From assembly GCA_023427925.1 (NCBI GenBank), contig JAEYZS010000237.1, forward strand, positions 1 through 5,925: a stretch of 5,925 bases of DNA, written 5' to 3'. This document shows positions 1 to 5,323 of the stretch, one piece after another. Source of the DNA: Pseudomonadota bacterium (GTDB lineage Bacteria > Bdellovibrionota > Bdellovibrionia > Bdellovibrionales > JAEYZS01). The notes beneath the pieces were generated by a model, which worked only from the letters and a program-made list of their open reading frames with translations, did not search any database and was not told where the DNA came from. The position numbers and the translations under genes are program-made. Position 1 is the first letter of the stretch. Every line of letters begins with the position of its first letter.

Positions 1-209
1 ACTTTAGACCCCTCCGGGCCCTTTTTAACTTCGTCGATAAATGGTTCAAACGTTTTATCATCCATAGAGTTTGCTAAAATTTCGACCTCTGAACTTACGA
101 GATTACGCACCCACCCAGTCAATTGGAGTTGTCGAGCGGCCTTCAAAACGAATTTACGGAAACTTACGCCTTGAACCAACCCATAAACGATTATTTGTTT
201 TGATTTCAT
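1..209 (-). CDS. acyP: Acylphosphatase, N-terminal part (gene runs off the left edge)
   Basis: Reading leftward from the ATG at 209-207 gives 69 uninterrupted codons and no stop before the window edge. Acylphosphatases are small (about 90 residues) cytosolic enzymes that hydrolyse carboxyl-phosphate bonds such as those in acetyl phosphate or 1,3-bisphosphoglycerate. The N-terminal signature VQGVSFRKF lies at residues 12-20, with the phosphate-binding Arg at 18. The second signature GWVRN lies at 32-36, with Asn36 as the expected water-orienting catalytic residue. GPEGS (64-68) matches the usual late GP motif, so only about 20 residues are missing. The usual DG after the Asn turn is replaced by SS (39-40). 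A HypF N-terminal domain has the same fold, but here the domain starts at the initiator Met and the rest is unseen. No clear Shine-Dalgarno precedes the ATG. The gene is divergent from deoC, with 27 bp between the starts. Family assignment is firm; physiological substrate is unknown. Confidence 0.85.
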   Translation of the reverse strand, partial: MKSKQIIVYGLVQGVSFRKFVLKAARQLQLTGWVRNLVSSEVEILANSMDDKTFEPFIDEVKKGPEGSK

Positions 210-229
210 AAGGGTTTATTCTATATCTT
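200..229 (+). promoter_or_regulatory. Candidate promoter for the deo operon
   Basis: TTGATT at 200-205 resembles a -35 box. It is followed by overlapping -10-like hexamers, TATATC at 222-227 (16-bp spacer) and TATCTT at 224-229 (18-bp spacer). Transcription from these would start at about 234-237, essentially at the deoC ATG. The -35 lies inside the first codons of the divergent acylphosphatase gene. This rests only on consensus matching in A+T-rich DNA, so it is tentative. Confidence 0.3.
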
Positions 230-236
230 ATGTCAC

Positions 237-1019
237 ATGTCGATGCCTACAAATATTTTGTCAAAGAATATCCTCAATGCCGAGCTTAGAGCTTTAACAG
301 AGAAATTTTCTACAGACTCTCAAACTCTCTTTACTAAAAAACATGAGATCTCACGTCCGTTGAATTATTATATCGATCAAACTTTACTTAAACCCGAAAC
401 CACCATCGAGCAAATTGAAACGCTCTGTGGAAATGCACGAAAGTTCGAGTTTCGAGCTGTTTGTATTCAGCCTTATTTCTTAAACAAAACTCGCGAACTG
501 CTCAAGGGTTCATCTGTCATGCCCATCACTGTTATCGGATTCCCTCTCGGAGCAAACAATACTGCGACCAAAGTTTTTGAAACTCAAAATGCAGTTACAT
601 TGGGTGCTCAGGAAATTGATATGGTCATCAACATCTCTGCTCTCAAAAGCGAAGAATATGATTATGTATTTCAAGATATCCGCCAAGTCGTGCAAGCCGC
701 TCAGGGGCTACCTGTAAAAGTAATTGTGGAGACGGCTTATCTCACTCAGGAAGAGAAAATATTCCTTTGCGCTGCTGTTCAGCTCTCAGGAGCAAAATAT
801 ATAAAGACATCGACAGGCTTTGCTACATCTCATGCACAACTTGAGGATATCAAGTTATTTAAATCGTTACTTGGAGAAAGAATACGGATTAAGGCCAGCG
901 GCGGGATTAGAAATCAGGAACAAGCTAGAGCATTTATCGAGGCTGGCGCTGATCGCATTGGAACAAGCGCGGGAATTGAAATTGTTCAAGGCCATTTATC
1001 AGAAGGTTCGGGTTATTGA
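237..1019 (+). CDS. deoC: Deoxyribose-phosphate aldolase (DERA)
   Basis: This class I aldolase cleaves 2-deoxy-D-ribose-5-phosphate to acetaldehyde and glyceraldehyde-3-phosphate, the last step of deoxynucleoside catabolism in the cytosol. The TIM-barrel core begins at about residue 44 with YYIDQTLLKP. GFPLGANNT is at 101-109, EIDMVIN at 126-132 (catalytic Asp128), VETAYLT at 164-170, and YIKTSTGF at 188-195 with Lys190 as the Schiff-base lysine. IKASGGIR at 218-225 supplies the second active-site Lys219, and RIGTSAG at 240-246 is a phosphate-site loop. The chain ends in Tyr260, like the C-terminal Tyr259 of the E. coli enzyme. At 260 aa it carries about 40 residues before the core that the compact (about 220 aa) bacterial enzymes lack. 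The start is the first in-frame ATG after a stop at 201-203; a second ATG is at 243. Neither has a Shine-Dalgarno at normal distance. It is the first gene of deoC-deoA-PNP, and its stop overlaps the deoA start. Confidence 0.95.
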   Translation: MSMPTNILSKNILNAELRALTEKFSTDSQTLFTKKHEISRPLNYYIDQTLLKPETTIEQIETLCGNARKFEFRAVCIQPYFLNKTRELLKGSSVMPITVIGFPLGANNTATKVFETQNAVTLGAQEIDMVINISALKSEEYDYVFQDIRQVVQAAQGLPVKVIVETAYLTQEEKIFLCAAVQLSGAKYIKTSTGFATSHAQLEDIKLFKSLLGERIRIKASGGIRNQEQARAFIEAGADRIGTSAGIEIVQGHLSEGSGY

Positions 1020-2323
1020 TGTTGCCAGTAGAAATTCTAATTAAAAAGCGCGAGCGACAAGAACTCTCAAAAGAAGAAATTCAGTTTTTTATAAACAGCT
1101 TCGTCGAAGAAAAGATTCCTGATTATCAGATGGCCGCGCTATTAATGGCTGGATACTTAAACGGATTTACCTCTTCGGAAATTTATGCCCTTACAGATGC
1201 TGTTAAGAATTCAGGAAAGATTCTTGATTTTTCCGACTGCGATTTTCCGACAGTAGATAAGCATTCGACCGGAGGTGTTGGGGACAAGACGAGTCTGATC
1301 CTTGGCCCCATTGTAGCCGCTTGCGGAGTTGGCGTTCCGATGATTGCAGGGCGCGGATTAGGACACACTGGGGGGACCGTTGACAAACTCGAAGCCATTC
1401 CGGGCTTTAATTGTCACATATCTCTTGAGGATTTCAAAAAACAGATAAAAGACCATCGACTTTCAATTATTGCTCAAACCAACGAAATATGTCCGGCCGA
1501 TAAAAAAATGTACGCGCTCAGAGATGTCACCGGAACCATCGAATCTATTCCGCTAATTTGTGCATCTATCATGTCAAAAAAGTTAGCAGAGGGAACTTCG
1601 TCGCTTGTACTCGATGTCAAATTTGGAAATGGCGCCTTTATGAAAAAACCAGAAGACGCCAAATCCTTGGGATTAAAGCTCAAAGAAATCGGCGTAAATG
1701 CTGGTAGAAAAGTCTCTGTGTTTCTTTCTTCAATGGACCAGCCACTCGGCGAATGGGCTGGAAACTCGGTCGAAATTGACGAGTGCGTTTCAATTTTGAA
1801 AAACGAAGACTCTTCCGCAGATGGTAAGGGCTATCAGGATACTCGTGAGCTGTCTTTAGTTTTAAGTGCAGAAATGCTCTATCTCGCGGAGGTTACAAAA
1901 AGTTACGACGAGGGCTATCAGCTCGCAAAAAAAACTTTAGAAAGCGGAAAGGCATTTGAGAAATTCGAAGAAGTTTGTAATGTCCAGGGCGGAAATCTCG
2001 CTTTACTTCCTAAACCAACAAAGTATCTTGAAATCAAGTCTGCTGAAGATGGTTATGTTGAAGCGTTTGATACTAAAGAAGTTGGATACGCAGGAATTTT
2101 GCTTAAAGCTGGTCGACAAATTTCAAGCGATTCAATCAATCCTGTTGCGGGAATTAGAATTCACAAGAAGGTAGGAGATAAGGTTTCTAAAGGTGACGTT
2201 CTTTGGACCATAATGAGTAGCGAAACAACTTACTTTGACGATACGACAAGAAGATTGCAAAGCGCCATAAGAATCTCCAATAACGAAATAGGGCCAATCA
2301 AATTATTGGGCGAAAAATTATAG
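1019..2323 (+). CDS. deoA: Thymidine (pyrimidine-nucleoside) phosphorylase
   Basis: It catalyses reversible phosphorolysis of thymidine/deoxyuridine to free base plus deoxyribose-1-phosphate. The start chosen is the ATG at 1019, which overlaps the deoC stop by one base (TGATG) and implies translational coupling; a TTG just upstream at 1016 is less likely. That gives 434 aa, normal for the family. An N-terminal helical domain is followed by the signature region: KHSTGGVGD at 81-89 and GRGLGHTGGTVDK at 111-123. Base-binding residues aligned to E. coli Arg171, Ser186 and Lys190 are present as Arg168, Ser183 and Lys187. The C-terminal alpha/beta domain runs from about 335 to 434. Met108 corresponds to E. 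coli Met111; pyrimidine-nucleoside phosphorylases of Bacillus type have Lys there, so 2'-deoxy preference is predicted. Ala110 replaces E. coli Ser113, a phosphate contact, which is unusual. Weak AAGG at 1003-1006 is the only upstream ribosome-binding sequence. Confidence 0.95.
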   Translation: MLPVEILIKKRERQELSKEEIQFFINSFVEEKIPDYQMAALLMAGYLNGFTSSEIYALTDAVKNSGKILDFSDCDFPTVDKHSTGGVGDKTSLILGPIVAACGVGVPMIAGRGLGHTGGTVDKLEAIPGFNCHISLEDFKKQIKDHRLSIIAQTNEICPADKKMYALRDVTGTIESIPLICASIMSKKLAEGTSSLVLDVKFGNGAFMKKPEDAKSLGLKLKEIGVNAGRKVSVFLSSMDQPLGEWAGNSVEIDECVSILKNEDSSADGKGYQDTRELSLVLSAEMLYLAEVTKSYDEGYQLAKKTLESGKAFEKFEEVCNVQGGNLALLPKPTKYLEIKSAEDGYVEAFDTKEVGYAGILLKAGRQISSDSINPVAGIRIHKKVGDKVSKGDVLWTIMSSETTYFDDTTRRLQSAIRISNNEIGPIKLLGEKL

Positions 2324-2327
2324 AGGA
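2322..2327 (+). promoter_or_regulatory. Shine-Dalgarno for the purine nucleoside phosphorylase gene
   Basis: AGAGGA overlaps the deoA TAG stop and lies 4 nt before the ATG at 2332. It fixes the start of the third operon gene and places translation initiation at the end of deoA. Confidence 0.7.
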
Positions 2328-2331
2328 AATT

Positions 2332-3141
2332 ATGAACTTACAAGAAACAACTCAGTACATTGAGAAGAAAATCGGAAACGCAAAACCCAAAATTGGCTTT
2401 GTGTTGGGCTCGGGGTTAGGCGAATTTGCCGATAGCATTACTGACCAGGTAGTTATTCCATTTAGCGAAATTCCTCATTTTAAAAAGCCAAAGGTTTCAG
2501 GCCACTCCGGAGAACTTGTGTACGGAAAAATTGGCAAAACTCCGGTGGTTGCTCTTAAAGGTCGAGTTCATTTTTATGAAGGACATTCGACAGACGAAGT
2601 GATTTATCCAATCCGAACTCTGGGAGAGTTGGGAGTCGAAATTTTGGTTGTGACCAATTCTTCTGGTGGACTTAAAAAAACTATGAAGCCGGGAGAATTT
2701 ATGGTGATCACTGATCACATTAATCTCACGGGTCAAAATCCACTCATCGGACCCAATGATGATACTCTTGGACCAAGATTTCCTGATATGACCGAAACGT
2801 ACGACAAAAAACTTTCTCAAAAACTGGTATCGATTCTAAAAAAACTCAAAGTCAAAAATTCAAAAGGCGTTTATTGTGGCGTACTGGGGCCCTCCTATGA
2901 AACTCCAGCTGAAGTTCGCTACCTCCAAAAAATTGGGGGCGGAGCTGTCGGCATGAGCACTGTTATGGAGGTCATAGCAGCTCGTCACATGGGTTTAAAA
3001 ATCGTGGGCTTAAGTTGCATAACAAATGCCGCCGCGGGAATTCTCAACAAACCCCTCAATCACCAAGAAGTCACTGACGCTGCTAAAAAGGCGACAAAAA
3101 ACTTCTGTAAAGTTTTAGTCGAGTTTTCAAAAAACATTTAA
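2332..3141 (+). CDS. punA: Purine nucleoside phosphorylase, trimeric (PNP/PunA) type
   Basis: The enzyme splits purine (deoxy)nucleosides with phosphate into base plus (deoxy)ribose-1-phosphate; the trimeric class prefers inosine and guanosine. At 269 aa it has the usual length. Visible motifs are GSGLG at 26-30 (phosphate Ser27), GHSGELVYG at 57-65 (His58), GRVHFYEG at 77-84 (Arg78, His80, Tyr82), and SGQNP-type NLTGQNPLIGPND at 131-143. FPDMTETYD follows at 150-158, GPSYETPAEVRYL at 186-198 with base-binding Glu190, GMST at 207-210, and ITNAAAGI at 230-237 with Asn232. Glu190 and Asn232 correspond to human Glu201 and Asn243, which recognise 6-oxopurines. Two deviations are TNSSGG (109-113 region) where TNAAGG is usual, and Met212 where human PNP has Pro. 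The gene starts 8 nt after deoA behind a good Shine-Dalgarno, so it is surely co-transcribed. The hexameric E. coli DeoD family is excluded by motif pattern; xapA is an alternative name. Confidence 0.93.
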   Translation: MNLQETTQYIEKKIGNAKPKIGFVLGSGLGEFADSITDQVVIPFSEIPHFKKPKVSGHSGELVYGKIGKTPVVALKGRVHFYEGHSTDEVIYPIRTLGELGVEILVVTNSSGGLKKTMKPGEFMVITDHINLTGQNPLIGPNDDTLGPRFPDMTETYDKKLSQKLVSILKKLKVKNSKGVYCGVLGPSYETPAEVRYLQKIGGGAVGMSTVMEVIAARHMGLKIVGLSCITNAAAGILNKPLNHQEVTDAAKKATKNFCKVLVEFSKNI

Positions 3142-3181
3142 CCGAAATTTTTCTTCCGGAAAATTGAGGAGTTACCGATTC

Positions 3182-3205
3182 CCAACGCTATATTTTAGAC
3201 GTTGG
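3182..3205 (+). terminator. Bulged hairpin downstream of the deo operon, possible terminator
   Basis: CCAACGCTA pairs with TAG-A-CGTTGG: six bp, a single bulged A at 3199, three more bp, and a 5-nt loop (TATTT). It sits 40 nt after the PNP stop. The following sequence is pyrimidine-rich but broken by G and A, without a clean U-tract, so intrinsic termination would be weak. The same stretch contains TATATT (3189-3194), with TTGAGG 19 bp upstream at 3164-3169. The site might therefore instead be a promoter for the protease gene with a symmetric operator over it. Confidence 0.35.
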
Positions 3206-3297
3206 TCTTGTACTGTCTCATTTTGATTTTACCGAAAAGCTTCTAGTAACAGTCACAAATATGGAGTTCATGGATTGAGCTCGACTGGAAGGTATGG

Positions 3298-4524
3298 ATG
3301 CTTTTACGGGTTTATTCGATTCTTGTTTTGGTCACATTTTTGTTAGTAACTTCTGCTTGCTCGCAAAAAGAAGAATCAGCGATTTTTCCTGCGAACAATG
3401 GATTCCCAACAGGTGACTGCTCCTCTACTGCACACAAAACCAGATATGTCGTCAAAAAGAAAGACGGATCAATTGTGCGAGTCCATGCAAATTCTCGAGA
3501 GGAAATGCTTGAAAATTACGTCCGTCCAAATCTCAACAAGCTTGAGTTTGTAGAAACAGATCAATTGATCTATGCCAACGATCTTATCGTTCCTGCTGAG
3601 AGAGAAATTAATGAAAACTCAGTTGCTACTTGGGGCGCTGATAGAATTCAGGCAAAAGTGGCGTGGGATCAAAACATCAAAGGCCAAGGGGTTACTGTTG
3701 CAGTTATTGATTCTGGTGTGGCTATCAATCACTCTAGTCTTTCTTCAAAAATTTATGTCAATGAAGCTGAGCTTTTTGGGATTCCAGGAGTGGATGACGA
3801 TGGCAATGGTTATATCGACGACATTCGTGGATGGGATTTTGCTCGGAAAAGTCCACTCAACAACGATACATCAGGACACGGAACTCATGTTGCGGGTGTG
3901 ATTTCGGGTTCTCACTCAGGACCAATGAAAGGCGTTGCGCCTGAAGCTAAAATTTTACCTCTCGATTTTATGGAAGGCGGAAGTGGTTTTACTAGTGATG
4001 CTATTGAAGCTATCGAATACGCCAAAAGCAATGGAGCGCGTGTCATCAATGCGAGCTGGGGATCTTCATTTTGCTCTAAGCTTTTAGAGGACAAAATTAA
4101 TTCTCTTGTGAATAAAAATGTCCTCTTTGTTGCGGCCGCCGGAAATTCCGGAAATAATATTTCTTATTGGCCAGAGTACCCTGCTGCGTTTATTAGTGAA
4201 GCTCAAATCACTGTGGGTTCAATCACTCAACGCGGATTTATGTCTTCGTTTTCGAATTACGGAAATTTAGTCGATGTGATGGCTCCGGGAGATGAGATAC
4301 TGAGCACTTATCTCGGTAACGATTATGTTTACCTGTCTGGAACGAGCATGGCAGCTCCATTTGTAAGCGGTCTTGCAGCTCTACTCGTTCAAAAAAAGCC
4401 TGATATAACTGTACATCAACTTAAGAGCATTCTCTTAAATAGTGTGGTCAAAAGAAATTATCAGATTAAAACTCAAGGGGAAATCAGCGTTCCAAATGCA
4501 TTAAGCGCTGTCGATAACCTTTAG
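3298..4524 (+). CDS. Predicted lipoprotein subtilisin-like serine protease (family S8)
   Basis: This is a secreted, membrane-anchored endopeptidase of the subtilase superfamily; its substrate is not predictable. Residues 1-20 form a lipoprotein signal: Arg4, a hydrophobic stretch, then VTSAC with Cys21 as the acylation site (Thr at -3 is permitted but not typical). Ser at +2 would favour outer-membrane sorting in a Gram-negative. Residues of about 47-95 look like an I9-type propeptide, ending in VETDQLIYA. The catalytic domain runs from about 108 to 408. VAVIDSG gives Asp138, SGHGTHVAG gives His194, AAAGNSG gives oxyanion Asn283 and SGTSMAAP gives Ser350, so the triad is complete. An Asp-rich insert, VDDDGNGYIDD at 165-175, resembles an EF-hand/dockerin calcium loop. 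There is no C-terminal extension. The start is set by GGAAGG at 3287-3292, 5 nt before the ATG; an ATG at 3294 is in another frame. The gene is monocistronic, after a 156-bp gap and convergent with the GNAT gene. Confidence 0.92.
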   Translation: MLLRVYSILVLVTFLLVTSACSQKEESAIFPANNGFPTGDCSSTAHKTRYVVKKKDGSIVRVHANSREEMLENYVRPNLNKLEFVETDQLIYANDLIVPAEREINENSVATWGADRIQAKVAWDQNIKGQGVTVAVIDSGVAINHSSLSSKIYVNEAELFGIPGVDDDGNGYIDDIRGWDFARKSPLNNDTSGHGTHVAGVISGSHSGPMKGVAPEAKILPLDFMEGGSGFTSDAIEAIEYAKSNGARVINASWGSSFCSKLLEDKINSLVNKNVLFVAAAGNSGNNISYWPEYPAAFISEAQITVGSITQRGFMSSFSNYGNLVDVMAPGDEILSTYLGNDYVYLSGTSMAAPFVSGLAALLVQKKPDITVHQLKSILLNSVVKRNYQIKTQGEISVPNALSAVDNL

Positions 4525-4530
4525 TTTTCG

Positions 4531-4554
4531 AGCGAAGTACATAGAAACTTCGCT
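4531..4554 (+). terminator. Intrinsic terminator-like hairpin between convergent genes
   Basis: AGCGAAGT (4531-4538) pairs perfectly with ACTTCGCT (4547-4554) across an 8-nt loop, extendable by one G-U pair. It begins 6 nt after the protease stop and is followed on the plus strand by a T-rich run (TTCTTCTTTAAATCTTTTT), as expected for rho-independent termination of the protease transcript. On the minus strand the hairpin lies just after the GNAT stop but is followed by an A-rich stretch, so it may act mainly on the plus strand. Confidence 0.6.
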
Positions 4555-4560
4555 TCTTCT

Positions 4561-5118
4561 TTAAATCTTTTTAGAAATATAAAGATCGTTGTGGTATTCG
4601 CCGTCGATATAGGCAAACTCTTTTTTGGTTCCTGTGATTTCAAAACCAAAATTTGTGTATAACTTTACGCCGCGCTCGTTAGACTCACGCACTTCCGCAC
4701 GAATGTATATGTATCCCATCTTTTTTGCTTCGCGCTCGAGCGTTTCTAAAAGTTTTTTTGCTATCCCTTGCTGCCAGAATTCCTTGAGCACAGTCATCCC
4801 AAAGTAGCAATTATGTTTAAGCCATGGATGGTCTTCGATCAAGTGCACAGGTCCAAAATCCATCTGCGCGATAAATCGATTCTCATATATGGCATTAACA
4901 ATCATTTTCTTTGCAGAGGCCGTATAATCACGAATGCGGGCCTCGGCTTTTTCTTGTGTTAATACAGGTTGTCCCGGGAATTGATAGGTATTTTTTGATT
5001 CCATTTTGATGTGCTCAAGAAAATCGCGAACTTTTTCCCAGTCATCCTCCTCTGGCGACCGAAGTAGTATTTCTCTTCCATCTTTGATTTTAAATTTTTC
5101 GGGAGTTAATTTAGCCAT
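4561..5118 (-). CDS. GNAT-family N-acetyltransferase, substrate unknown
   Basis: The protein is a single-domain cytosolic GNAT enzyme that would transfer acetyl from acetyl-CoA to an amine on an unidentified acceptor. I chose the ATG at 5118-5116 (185 aa) because AGAGG at 5125-5129 lies 6 nt upstream; a GTG immediately before it at 5121 would leave only 3 nt. The domain starts at about residue 9. Motif A (beta4-alpha3, acetyl-CoA pyrophosphate binding) is FGMTVLKEFWQQGIAKKLL at 106-124. In it QQGIA fits the G-x-G/A core, but Trp replaces the usual Arg/Gln three residues before the Gly. Motif B follows: NERGVKLYTNFGFE at 147-160 contains the Asn and Tyr (154) common to CoA-binding and acid-catalysis positions. 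The C-terminal IDGEYHNDLY is typical of the broad RimI/RimJ-like and small-molecule groups, so subfamily cannot be set. The gene is monocistronic, convergent with the protease gene and divergent from asnS. Confidence 0.88.
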   Translation of the reverse strand: MAKLTPEKFKIKDGREILLRSPEEDDWEKVRDFLEHIKMESKNTYQFPGQPVLTQEKAEARIRDYTASAKKMIVNAIYENRFIAQMDFGPVHLIEDHPWLKHNCYFGMTVLKEFWQQGIAKKLLETLEREAKKMGYIYIRAEVRESNERGVKLYTNFGFEITGTKKEFAYIDGEYHNDLYISKKI

Positions 5119-5136
5119 CACTTACCTCTTAGCGAT

Positions 5137-5146
5137 TGAGCGCTCA
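5137..5146. promoter_or_regulatory. Perfect 10-bp palindrome, possible operator
   Basis: TGAGCGCTCA is fully self-complementary and lies between the candidate GNAT -10 box and its ribosome-binding site, at about +1 to +10 of the predicted transcript. A dimeric repressor could bind here. The symmetry does not extend further, and a 10-bp palindrome can occur by chance. Confidence 0.3.
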
Positions 5147-5152
5147 GATTCA

Positions 5153-5181
5153 AATTTATTCGATCTGTAGCATGAGCACAA
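5153..5181 (-). promoter_or_regulatory. Candidate promoter for the GNAT gene
   Basis: On the minus strand TTGTGC (5181-5176) and TAAATT (5158-5153) are separated by exactly 17 bp, matching four of six sigma-70 consensus positions in each box. Transcription would start at about 5146, leaving a leader of about 28 nt with the AGAGG ribosome-binding site. This is a consensus-only prediction. Confidence 0.45.
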
Positions 5182-5255
5182 CAGACTTTTAGATGCCGCG
5201 CATTAAAGTGTTGTTTTTATCTATGAAAATATGCATTTGCCGCATGAGTTTTGAT

Positions 5256-5285
5256 TTGAGGCTATCTGTGCATTTCTGATATACA
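5256..5285 (+). promoter_or_regulatory. Candidate promoter for asnS
   Basis: TTGAGG (5256-5261) and TATACA (5280-5285) are 18 bp apart. A TG at 5277-5278, one base before the -10, gives an extended -10 element. Transcription would begin at about 5292, leaving a leader of about 32 nt. That is too short for a T-box or attenuator, so no leader-based control of asnS is seen. Confidence 0.5.
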
Positions 5286-5323
5286 TTTTTAGTTACAAAC
5301 TCAATCTGAAACTCGAGGGAAAA

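Noticed and set aside
259..264. Perfect TTGACA on the minus strand as an acylphosphatase -35 box
   Set aside because: No acceptable -10 hexamer occurs 16-19 bp downstream of it on that strand.
2497..2820. 107-codon open frame on the minus strand inside the PNP gene
   Set aside because: It lies opposite a strongly recognised enzyme gene, shows no known motif, and is explained as a shadow frame.
3154..3161. TTCCGGAA palindrome after the PNP stop as a terminator
   Set aside because: There is no loop and no following T-run; the flanking bases do not extend the pairing usefully.
3141..3235. Three ACCGA copies (3141, 3174, 3231) after the PNP gene as regulatory repeats
   Set aside because: Five-base matches with irregular spacing (33 and 57 bp) are expected by chance in a stretch this size.
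3572..3901. 109-codon open frame on the plus strand inside the protease gene
   Set aside because: It is a frame-shifted reading of the protease coding region, whose triad motifs continue intact in the other frame.
5119..5323. T-box or other riboswitch controlling asnS
   Set aside because: The candidate leader is only about 32 nt and contains no specifier stem or T-box-like sequence.
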